7,362 nucleotides of DNA. Source: DATMBL01 sp050735975. Lineage in GTDB: Bacteria; Desulfobacterota; Binatia; UBA9968. Numbering within the stretch: position 1 is the first letter of the stretch; each line of letters begins with the position of its first letter. Under the pieces are notes generated by a model that was not told the origin of the DNA, did not search any database, and worked only from the letters and a program-made list of their open reading frames with translations. Position numbers and translations under genes: made by a program. Shown here piece by piece: positions 1 to 5,231 of this stretch. The stretch is from assembly GCA_050735975.1 (NCBI GenBank), contig JBOHVS010000395.1, positions 1-7,362 of the forward strand. Reading direction: 5' to 3'.

Positions 1-1491
1 ATCTTTCAGCAGTCTCGCGCACATGAGCGGGGTGAGTGTCAGCGAGACCAGACCGGAGGCCATGATGGCGACGACGATGGTGACGGCGAACTCGCGGAAG
101 ATACGGCCGACCAGTCCCGACATGAAGACCAGCGGGATGAACACCGCCGCGAGCGAAATCGTCATCGACACAATGGTGAAGCTGATCTCTTTGGCGCTGT
201 TGATCGTTGCTTCGAGCGCCCGCTCGCCATGCTCCATCCGGCGCACCGTATTTTCCAGAAAGACGATCGCGTCGTCCACCAAAAAGCCGATGGCCAGGGT
301 AAGCGCCATAAGCGACAGGTTGTCGAGGCTGTAACCCAACAGGTCCATCACCACAAAAGTGATGAGCAGAGACAGGGGCAACGCCACCGCCGGAATCAAC
401 GTCTCCGTGGCGCGGCCGAGAAAAACGAAAATTACAACCACGACCAAAACAAAGGCAATGGCCAAGGTTAGTTGCACATCCAGAATAGAGTGGATGATCG
501 TCTGCGAACGGTCATAGATCGGGGTAATGCGCACCGAGCCCGGCAGCTCGGCCCCGATCAACGGCAAAAGATTACGAACGTCCCTGGCCACCTCCACCGC
601 GTTCGCGCCGGCCTGGCGATTGACCGCCACAACGACGGTGGCCGACGGCTCGGGATAACCCCGTATCCAGAAACGCATCTTGACCCGCTCATCCTCGATC
701 GAGTCCACGACTTTGGCGACATCGCGCAGGTATACGGGGGAGCCGTTTTTACTGCTTACAATAAGATTGCTGTATTCCCGGGCACTCTCCAGTTGCCCTC
801 TCGGCCGGAGCAGCAACGTGCCCGCGGCGCCGTCGAACTGCCCCGCGCCGACGGTGCTGGTCCCGTTCTTGATCGCATCGGCCAGGTCGTCGACGGAAAT
901 GTTGCGGGCCCATAAGGCTGATGGATCGGCCTTGACGCGGACCGCTGACTTCGCTCCGAAGACGCTTACGCGGCTCACGCCCGGCACCAGGCTGATCCGC
1001 TGCCCAACCTGAGTGCTGGCATAGTCGTAGAGCTGGCCGCGCGTTACTGAATCGCTTGTCAGCGCGATGTACATGATCGGCTGGTCATTGGGATTGGTCT
1101 TGGAGAATGTCGGCGGCGAGGGCAAATCGACGGGCAAATTTCCCGTGGCCTGCGAAATGGCGGTCTGCACGTCGGTTGCGGCCGCATCGATACTCTTGTC
1201 CAGAGCGAACTGCAAGGTCATGCTCGTGTTCCCTTGAGTGCTTTTGGAGATCACGAGCTCCAGTCCATTGATCTGCATAAACTGGCGCTCCAGGGGTGTC
1301 GCGATGTTGTTTGCAACTGTCTCCGGGCTCGCGCCTGGATAACTGGCCTGGACCTGGATAACCGGATAGTCGACCGCCGGCAAATCGTTCACCGGCAGCC
1401 GCAGATAACTGAGTACGCCAAAGAGAATTATCGAGACGGTCAAAACGGTAGTCATGACCGGCCGGCGAATAAAAGGTTCGGAGAAGTTCAT
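1..1491 (-). CDS. RND multidrug efflux pump, inner-membrane subunit (AcrB/MdtB/MdtC type), C-terminus beyond window
   Basis: Proton-driven transporter of the resistance-nodulation-division family. It would trimerise in the inner membrane and export drugs or other amphiphiles through a periplasmic adaptor and an outer-membrane channel. The reading frame is open from the ATG at 1491 to the window edge and gives 497 residues, about half of the usual roughly 1,030. It starts MNFSEPFIRRPVMTTVL, the standard cytoplasmic N-terminus and first membrane helix. The periplasmic porter segment has the family string YPGASPETV and LERQFMQINGL. A second block of membrane helices begins near residue 340. The proton-relay pair is intact as D406-D407 in GFLVDDAIVFLEN, equivalent to AcrB D407/D408. 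The wording (LPAVDYPVIQV, PSPPTFSKTNPNDQPI) is closest to the MdtB/MdtC branch as I remember it. No Shine-Dalgarno site is evident. The start lies 3 bases after the adaptor stop and in the same frame, so translational coupling is likely. The substrate cannot be deduced. Confidence 0.96.
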   Translation of the reverse strand, partial: MNFSEPFIRRPVMTTVLTVSIILFGVLSYLRLPVNDLPAVDYPVIQVQASYPGASPETVANNIATPLERQFMQINGLELVISKSTQGNTSMTLQFALDKSIDAAATDVQTAISQATGNLPVDLPSPPTFSKTNPNDQPIMYIALTSDSVTRGQLYDYASTQVGQRISLVPGVSRVSVFGAKSAVRVKADPSALWARNISVDDLADAIKNGTSTVGAGQFDGAAGTLLLRPRGQLESAREYSNLIVSSKNGSPVYLRDVAKVVDSIEDERVKMRFWIRGYPEPSATVVVAVNRQAGANAVEVARDVRNLLPLIGAELPGSVRITPIYDRSQTIIHSILDVQLTLAIAFVLVVVVIFVFLGRATETLIPAVALPLSLLITFVVMDLLGYSLDNLSLMALTLAIGFLVDDAIVFLENTVRRMEHGERALEATINSAKEISFTIVSMTISLAAVFIPLVFMSGLVGRIFREFAVTIVVAIMASGLVSLTLTPLMCARLLKD

Positions 1492-1494
1492 GAT

Positions 1495-2658
1495 CTATTT
1501 TGCCGCTGCGGTCGCCGCACCCGGATTATCGGCGTCTGATTGCGCGACGCGGACTTTGCCTTCGGGGGTCACCCCGAGCTGGCCCTGGACGACCACTTGC
1601 TCACCCGATTCGAGTCCCTTATCGATGACAACCAGGTCGCCCTGGCGCTGCCCGAGGGTGACGGGCCGCAGCTCCGCGGTGGAGTCTTGCTTTACAACGT
1701 AGACGAACGGTCCTTTGGCTGACATTTGCGGCGCGTCGGCGGGAATGAGCACGGCGTTTCGTTGGGTCGCTAAAATCAGCCGGACGTTCGCCAGCCGGCC
1801 GGGCCAGAAACGACGGTCGCCGTTCGGAACGGTCGCCCGCAGTTTCAATGTGCCGGTCCCCTCCTGAACGGCGTTGTCTAAGAATATGAGCTTGCCGTCG
1901 GTCGCATCGGGGTCATCGGGCAAGCGCACCTGCACCCGAAGTGATCCGCGCGCCATGTTCCGCTGCACTGCGGTGAGATCGCTTTGTGTGATGGTGAAAT
2001 CGGCATAGATGGGATCCAACCGTTGGATCACCAGGAGCGAGCTGTTGTTTGCTGTGACGACGTTGCCAATATCGGCCAGCCGCTGTCCCGCTCGGCCGTT
2101 GATGGGCGAGCGGATGGTGCAGTAATCGAGATTGAGCCGAGCGCTCTCAACGGCGGCCTGGTTCTGCCTGACCTGGGCTTCGGCCACTGCGACGGCGTTT
2201 TTCTTGGTATCGTAATCCTGCCTGGAGACGGCGCGTTGATCCGTGACGTTTTCCACGCGCGCGAAGTTTATCTTGGCGAGATCCAATGCCGCTTTCGCCT
2301 GCGCGAGGTTGGCCTCGGCCGCGTTAAGCTCGGTCTCGAACGGACGCGGATCGATGCTGAAGAGTATTTGTCCGGTTTTAACGTTGGCGCCGTCGGTGAA
2401 GTGAATCCGGGTGATGCGTCCGGAGACCTGGGGCTGAATCGAGACTACCTCGCGCGCGACGATCTTGCCGATTGCGTCAATATAAACGGGCACGTCTCCC
2501 GTCGAAGCGGCAATAACGGACACCGGCGCAGCCGGCCTCTCGATCGGAGCAGGGGAGTGCTTATCACAGCCCCAAAAAAGCATGATCAACACGCCGATCG
2601 CGCCGAGCACCGACTTAGCCGGCAATTCCCCGGCGCTTAGCCTGGCAGCAATCTTCAC
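1495..2658 (-). CDS. RND efflux periplasmic adaptor (membrane fusion protein, HlyD/MdtA type)
   Basis: Periplasmic adaptor that joins the RND pump encoded just downstream to an outer-membrane channel. It has 387 residues, normal for the family. The N-terminus has a basic start, a hydrophobic stretch at about 17-30 and Cys31 in LFWGC. This could be a lipobox, as many RND adaptors are lipoproteins, but F at -3 and W at -2 are atypical. A barrel-sandwich (lipoyl) half follows at about 66-105 (IQPQVSGRI, DGANVKTGQILFSID). The alpha-hairpin coiled coil spans about 106-178 (alanine-rich, with VSRQDYD at the turn). The second lipoyl half is at about 180-212 (TIRSPINGRAGQR). The beta-barrel and membrane-proximal domains run to about 372 (FWPGRLANV, VLIPADAP), and the tail is alanine-rich. 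The start is GTG at 2658, 2 bases after the previous stop. This start retains the signal peptide, while the internal ATG at residue 26 would destroy it. The order adaptor then pump is the usual one. Confidence 0.95.
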   Translation of the reverse strand: MKIAARLSAGELPAKSVLGAIGVLIMLFWGCDKHSPAPIERPAAPVSVIAASTGDVPVYIDAIGKIVAREVVSIQPQVSGRITRIHFTDGANVKTGQILFSIDPRPFETELNAAEANLAQAKAALDLAKINFARVENVTDQRAVSRQDYDTKKNAVAVAEAQVRQNQAAVESARLNLDYCTIRSPINGRAGQRLADIGNVVTANNSSLLVIQRLDPIYADFTITQSDLTAVQRNMARGSLRVQVRLPDDPDATDGKLIFLDNAVQEGTGTLKLRATVPNGDRRFWPGRLANVRLILATQRNAVLIPADAPQMSAKGPFVYVVKQDSTAELRPVTLGQRQGDLVVIDKGLESGEQVVVQGQLGVTPEGKVRVAQSDADNPGAATAAAK

Positions 2659-2660
2659 GT

Positions 2661-3089
2661 TTAAGCCGCTTTCCGTTTTGGCGCCGGCGCCGATTTCGGC
2701 CGGTTACTTTGTTCTGCCGCCGGCTTTCGTTCAAGCCAGTTCGTAAGTCCGCGGCGGATGTAGCCAGGATCAAAACCCAGGTGCGCGCAGACCGAGATAA
2801 AGGAAAACGCCCAAGCGGAATCGTCGCTCCACAGCCATTTCTCCGCCTCTTCGAACACTGCTCTTTTCTTTCCGCTTTGAGCCAGAACGTTATCTTGAAA
2901 CGATCGGATGCCGTCCTCCAAAACAGCCAGCATCAGGCTCTTCTCCGGCTCCAGAAAAGCCTTTCTGCGAAGATTATCAAAATACTGATCACTCAAAATG
3001 GTGTCCGGCTGAAATAGCGAGCCAATTGTCTCATCAGCGTTGAAATTTCGCTCTGCGGCCGTGCCAGAACCCGCTTTGTCCGATTTCAT
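2661..3089 (-). CDS. Small conserved-looking protein of unknown function inside the efflux operon
   Basis: 142 residues, not assigned to a named family. The same frame stays open up to 3239, but that extension overlaps the tetR gene and has unnatural composition. The ATG at 3089, preceded by AGCGGTGA as a weak Shine-Dalgarno site, is the better start. The N-terminal 30 residues look flexible. Residues about 33-120 are the probable folded, helical part: ILSDQYFDNLRRKAFLEPEK, then KRAVFEEAEKWLW, then WAFSFISVCAHLGFDPGYIRRGL. The last string (LGFDPGYIRRGL) resembles a small helix-turn-helix-like module that I recall from hypothetical proteins of deltaproteobacterial-type genomes; this is recollection, not a search result. 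The tail (121-142) is rich in Lys, Arg, Pro and Ala and could contact nucleic acid. No signal peptide or membrane segment is visible, so it should be cytoplasmic. It ends 2 bases before the adaptor start, so it is almost certainly co-transcribed with the pump. An accessory regulator is possible but unproven. Confidence 0.85.
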   Translation of the reverse strand: MKSDKAGSGTAAERNFNADETIGSLFQPDTILSDQYFDNLRRKAFLEPEKSLMLAVLEDGIRSFQDNVLAQSGKKRAVFEEAEKWLWSDDSAWAFSFISVCAHLGFDPGYIRRGLTNWLERKPAAEQSNRPKSAPAPKRKAA

Positions 3090-3111
3090 GTTTTTCACCG
3101 CTTTCGTTGAG

Positions 3112-3146
3112 GGTCTGTTATATTTTATGACAGACCGACAAATAAA
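3112..3146 (-). promoter_or_regulatory. Candidate promoter with overlapping operator-like palindrome for the pump operon
   Basis: The 62-base gap between tetR and the small gene contains a perfect inverted repeat, GGTCTGT at 3112-3118 and ACAGACC at 3130-3136, with an 11-base AT-rich spacer. On the minus strand the spacer and arm edge hold TATAAC (3122-3117), a five-of-six match to a -10 box. A weak -35 candidate, TTTATT (3146-3141), lies 18 bases upstream. A protein bound to the palindrome would block polymerase. No U-run follows the hairpin on the minus strand, so a rho-independent tetR terminator is unlikely. The palindrome differs in sequence from the one at the tetR start, so a different regulator or a second binding mode is possible. 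Confidence 0.5.
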
Positions 3147-3151
3147 AAAGT

Positions 3152-3859
3152 TCAGCCCGCCAGCCGCGAGCGCGCCTTGGCGTTGCAATAGCGCTTGATC
3201 GCTTCTTCCCTGACGCCGGCGCCCAGAAGGGCAAACCATGTGGCCTGTTCAACGAGCGCGTCTCGGGACGCTTTATAATCAACCGCGGGGATCCTGGGAC
3301 GGAGATGTAGCATCAAAGAAAAAGCAATGTGCTGAACGAACCAAACGCGGAGGTCGCGGCGCACCGGAACGGCCCTTAGATCACCGGCGCGCGCAGCCGC
3401 TTTAAGACAAGCTTCGAACTTGCTGGTCCAGGCGCTGGCAAATTTTTTATGAGTCAACCTGACAAACTTTCCGTCCTCGAGAAGGCTGCGCACGGACAAA
3501 CAGTTCATGGCCTCCCTGTGAGGGTCTCCCGGACGCTGCTTCACGTAGTACGAAATCGCAAAGTGAACCATATTGACGAGCGTCGCTGTGGACGATTCCG
3601 ACGCTAAAATGCGGTTGAATTCCGCGAACGCCGGCCCCTCGGCGCAAGCGTCGAGCATTGCGGCATACAAAGACTCCTTGCTGGGAAAATGCTTGTAGAG
3701 GAGCGCTTCCGAAACGCCGGCGGCTTTAGCCAAGGCTCGCGTGGTCGTGCCGTCGAAGCCGTTTTCGGCGAAAACTCCGCGAACTGCTTCGACGATCGCC
3801 TGTCGTCGTTCTTTTGAGGAAAGTCTTGTTGACGGTTGCATAGGCTGGTAAGTTAGCAT
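3152..3859 (-). CDS. TetR/AcrR-family transcriptional regulator
   Basis: One-component repressor of the TetR type: an N-terminal DNA-binding domain and a C-terminal ligand pocket that also dimerises. It has 235 residues. The DNA-binding region spans about 17-64 (RRQAIVEAVRGVFAENGFDG, then TTTRALAKAAGVSEALLYKHF), with the helix-turn-helix at about 38-57 and the typical FPSKESLYAAML following. The C-terminal part (about 75-225) is helical and does not reveal the ligand. The position directly upstream of a small gene, adaptor and RND pump indicates local control of efflux, as for AcrR-like regulators. The start is uncertain. ATG at 3859 has GGTAAG nearby as a poor Shine-Dalgarno site but lies inside the palindrome at 3844-3871. 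ATG at 3841, six codons later, leaves the palindrome entirely upstream of the gene. The helix-turn-helix is unaffected by the choice. Confidence 0.93.
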   Translation of the reverse strand: MLTYQPMQPSTRLSSKERRQAIVEAVRGVFAENGFDGTTTRALAKAAGVSEALLYKHFPSKESLYAAMLDACAEGPAFAEFNRILASESSTATLVNMVHFAISYYVKQRPGDPHREAMNCLSVRSLLEDGKFVRLTHKKFASAWTSKFEACLKAAARAGDLRAVPVRRDLRVWFVQHIAFSLMLHLRPRIPAVDYKASRDALVEQATWFALLGAGVREEAIKRYCNAKARSRLAG

Positions 3860-3871
3860 TCACTTACCAGC
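3844..3871. promoter_or_regulatory. Probable TetR operator: 10+10 bp perfect palindrome at the tetR start
   Basis: GCTGGTAAGT at 3844-3853 is the exact reverse complement of ACTTACCAGC at 3862-3871, with an 8-base spacer. Length, symmetry and position over the start of a tetR-type gene are typical of autoregulatory TetR operators. No other gene diverges from this point, so the direct target here would be tetR itself, and the pump operon only by read-through. Binding of the neighbouring regulator is inferred from position. Confidence 0.72.
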
Positions 3872-3878
3872 TTAACAA
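3850..3878 (-). promoter_or_regulatory. Weak candidate tetR promoter lying under the operator
   Basis: On the minus strand, TTGTTA (3878-3873, four of six to the -35 consensus) and TAACTT (3855-3850, three of six to the -10 consensus) are 17 bases apart. The palindrome at 3844-3871 overlaps the -10 and nearly the whole spacer. If used, transcription would begin near 3843, leaving the ATG at 3841 almost leaderless and excluding the ATG at 3859. The match is weak. An alternative AT-rich element lies at about 3891-3900. Confidence 0.25.
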
Positions 3879-3963
3879 GAGCTCAACGGCTATAAAAAGT
3901 AAGGTAGCTCGGTGATGCGCTGGAAACGGCTATTCTAGATTGGAATTTATTGGAATTCAGGAG

Positions 3964-3992
3964 TCCGCAGACAGAAGGGCTGTGGCTGCGGA
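3964..3992. other. Hairpin in the gap between the lipoprotein gene and tetR
   Basis: TCCGCAG (3964-3970) pairs perfectly with CTGCGGA (3986-3992). Inside it, ACAG (3971-3974) pairs with CTGT (3980-3983), leaving a 5-base loop and a two-base GG bulge. It lies downstream of the minus-strand lipoprotein gene and upstream of tetR, so it could act as a terminator or 3'-end stabiliser. On neither strand is it followed by a T-run, so a standard intrinsic terminator is not supported. The rest of the 3872-4028 gap shows only a short direct repeat, TTGGAATT, at about 3940-3957. Confidence 0.4.
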
Positions 3993-4028
3993 GGCAATGA
4001 CGGCGTTGTTATAGAGTAATAATGCCTA

Positions 4029-4247
4029 CTAGTTTTTTTGTTCTTCTAACCGATACCCGCGCATCCTGGCGTCGGAAACGCACGCGTCATATTTGCTATC
4101 CGCCAGGATGCCGCCGGCGAGGCCATAACCGGAGACTTCGCATGTAAGCCTGTGACCCTGGTCGTTGACCCACACAGCTCGCCGGTTGACGCAGCCGGCG
4201 AGTGTCGTTGCAAAACAAATAAGAAGCATTGGCCGCATGGAGATCAT
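4029..4247 (-). CDS. Small probable lipoprotein of unknown function
   Basis: 72 residues from the ATG at 4247. It begins MISMRPMLLICFATTLAGC, a short signal peptide ending in a canonical lipobox (LAG before Cys19), so the mature protein would be an envelope lipoprotein of about 54 residues. The mature part has two further cysteines, Cys36 (RLTCEVSG) and Cys56 (DACVSDARMRGY), which could form a disulfide. The glycine-rich centre followed by a Cys-x(7)-GY ending recalls many small hypothetical lipoproteins, but I cannot name a family. The frame is open further upstream to 4382, but that extension would bury the signal peptide, so 4247 (or the ATG at 4238) is preferred. No clear Shine-Dalgarno site is visible. 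It lies 151 bases downstream of the FKBP gene on the same strand, so co-transcription is possible but not obvious. Confidence 0.72.
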   Translation of the reverse strand: MISMRPMLLICFATTLAGCVNRRAVWVNDQGHRLTCEVSGYGLAGGILADSKYDACVSDARMRGYRLEEQKN

Positions 4248-4398
4248 TGATCGAACGCCGAAATCGGCGAGGTCGTCCAGCGGGGTCGGATCGCCATTGA
4301 TTGATTGGCGGCGCCTGGTGAAGAAGACGACATTTCGGCAGCCTCGAAGTTGGCCCGCGAATTCTTCCAGCCGTATTCGCACCGTTTCGGCCGGAACT

Positions 4399-4959
4399 CT
4401 ATTTTGGTTGTCTGGGTTGCGCTGGTTTTGCCGGCGCCGGCGGGCGCTGGATGTCTACCACTTTGACGTCGAAGATCAAGGTCTTACCGGCAAGCGGGTG
4501 ATTGAGGTCCAAGACTACGGTTTTTTCTTTGATCTCGTGCACTCGGACGGGTATAGCCTCTCCTTGCGGCCCTTTCGCCATCAGCACAGCGCCGACTTTC
4601 ATCCCGCTTGCGGGAATCTTTTCTTTAGGAAACTCCTGAAAGGCGTGCTTGTTGACGGGACCGTACCCATCTTCCGGTTTGACCTTGACGCGCCTCTCAT
4701 CGCCGACCTTCATTCCCGTCATTTCTTTCTCGAGACCGGGAACGATCTGGTTTTGACCTTGCGTATATTTCAAAGGCTCTTTGTCTTTGTTTGAATCGAT
4801 GACTTTCCCGTCCTCGCCGGTAAGCGTGTATTGCATGCTCACGACCGACCCGTTCTCCACGACCTTTTCTCCTGTTTTGCCCTGCGCGACTGCGTTGAGG
4901 CGAAAGGGCACGATCAAAAACGCCAGCAGCAGAAAAAACGACCACGGTTTGAAAGCCAT
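4399..4959 (-). CDS. Exported SlyD-type FKBP peptidyl-prolyl cis-trans isomerase
   Basis: Catalyses cis-trans isomerisation of prolyl bonds and probably acts as a folding helper outside the cytoplasm. It has 186 residues. Residues 1-25 are a clear signal peptide with cleavage expected after AVA25 (AVA|QG). The FKBP fold is split as in SlyD. The first half runs about 34-100, with VSMQYTLTGEDGKVIDSN, the active-site-like Y44 and D55, IVPGLE at 72-77 and PEDGYG at 95-100. An insert-in-flap chaperone domain occupies about 101-148. The fold closes with LDLNHPLAGKTLIFDVKV (150-167), a SlyD hallmark that includes the aromatic F163. The tail from 171 is rich in Pro, Ala and Lys and lacks the histidine-rich metal-binding end of E. 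coli SlyD. The start is firmly set by the strong Shine-Dalgarno site. The family assignment is secure; the substrates are unknown. Confidence 0.94.
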   Translation of the reverse strand: MAFKPWSFFLLLAFLIVPFRLNAVAQGKTGEKVVENGSVVSMQYTLTGEDGKVIDSNKDKEPLKYTQGQNQIVPGLEKEMTGMKVGDERRVKVKPEDGYGPVNKHAFQEFPKEKIPASGMKVGAVLMAKGPQGEAIPVRVHEIKEKTVVLDLNHPLAGKTLIFDVKVVDIQRPPAPAKPAQPRQPK

Positions 4960-4962
4960 TTA

Positions 4963-4971
4963 CACCTCCTT
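4963..4971 (-). promoter_or_regulatory. Strong Shine-Dalgarno site of the FKBP gene
   Basis: The minus strand reads AAGGAGGTG, a near-perfect complement of the 16S rRNA tail. Its GGAGG core ends 5 bases before the ATG at 4959. It fixes the start codon and suggests high translation. Confidence 0.85.
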
Positions 4972-5001
4972 CACGAAATATTCGCGCCACTGATTGCTAT
5001 C

Positions 5002-5030
5002 AGCATAACCGTTGAGAAAGGTGAACACAA
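5002..5030 (-). promoter_or_regulatory. Candidate promoter of the FKBP gene
   Basis: On the minus strand, TTGTGT (5030-5025) and TATGCT (5007-5002, four of six to the -10 consensus) are 17 bases apart. They lie just after the hexamer repeat and about 30 bases before the Shine-Dalgarno site. The -35 match is weak (three of six). A small hairpin (CTGAT/ATCAG, 4990-5003) overlaps the expected start of transcription. Confidence 0.35.
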
Positions 5031-5223
5031 TAAGAAGGTTGAGGTTGAGGTTAAGGTTGAGCCAGAAGCAGAAAGAAGAAGGCTGAGGCCAAAGTTCAGC
5101 TGAGAAAACAGAAAAGATAGGAAAGGTTATGGCTAATCGCGATCTGGAGTTTCCTCCCGCCTCAACCTTAACTTCAGCCTTCTTGTTTTGTCTAAACCTG
5201 AGCCTCAACCTAAGCCTTTCTTA
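5031..5223. repeat. Imperfect inverted repeat made of degenerate hexamers (AGGTTG / CTCAAC)
   Basis: The left arm (about 5031-5103) begins TAAGAAGGTTGAGG and has four tandem hexamers AGGTTG, AGGTTG, AGGTTA, AGGTTG at 5036-5059. The right arm (about 5154-5223) is its imperfect reverse complement. It is again hexamer-periodic: CTCAAC, CTTAAC, TTCAGC at 5161-5178, then CTAAAC, CTGAGC, CTCAAC, CTAAGC at 5192-5215, ending TTCTTA. AGAAGGCTGA also recurs in mirrored positions (5076-5086 and 5173-5183). The arms are about 70 bases with a 50-base centre. At the inner edge of the right arm, the minus strand has a GGAG-GAAA-CTCC mini-hairpin (5157-5146). The element fills most of the gap between the LLM stop and the FKBP promoter. 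Possible roles are transcript 3'-end structure or a dispersed repeat. I see no transposase or target-site duplication. Confidence 0.75.
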
Positions 5224-5231
5224 ACCTGTTT

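Noticed and set aside
1984..2640. Long plus-strand open frame (218 codons) opposite the adaptor gene
   Set aside because: It lies wholly antisense to a well-supported adaptor gene. The protein has no recognisable motif, and such frames are common opposite GC-rich genes.
3090..3239. Fifty-codon N-terminal extension of the small operon protein
   Set aside because: It overlaps the end of tetR, crosses the promoter and palindrome, and has composition unlike the rest of the protein. The ATG at 3089 is the natural start.
4292..4310. Short inverted repeat CGCCA/TGGCG upstream of the lipoprotein gene
   Set aside because: Only 5 bp arms with a 9-base loop, well within chance for GC-rich DNA, and not placed next to any promoter-like element.
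4248..4382. Forty-five-codon N-terminal extension of the lipoprotein
   Set aside because: It would place the signal peptide and lipobox in the middle of the protein. The Arg-rich extension has no features of its own.
4165..4794. Plus-strand open frame (209 codons) spanning the lipoprotein and FKBP genes
   Set aside because: It runs antisense across two genes and the gap between them, has no motif, and conflicts with the strong Shine-Dalgarno site and signal peptide on the other strand.
4960..5208. Minus-strand open frame with Leu-Asn repeats just before the FKBP gene
   Set aside because: Its repeated LN pattern is simply the translation of the hexamer repeat, and it ends at the FKBP Shine-Dalgarno site. 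The plus-strand frame with Glu-Val-Lys repeats is the same effect.
5031..5223. Reading the hexamer repeat as a CRISPR array or transposable element
   Set aside because: There are no equal-length repeats with unique spacers, no cas genes, no transposase and no flanking target duplication.
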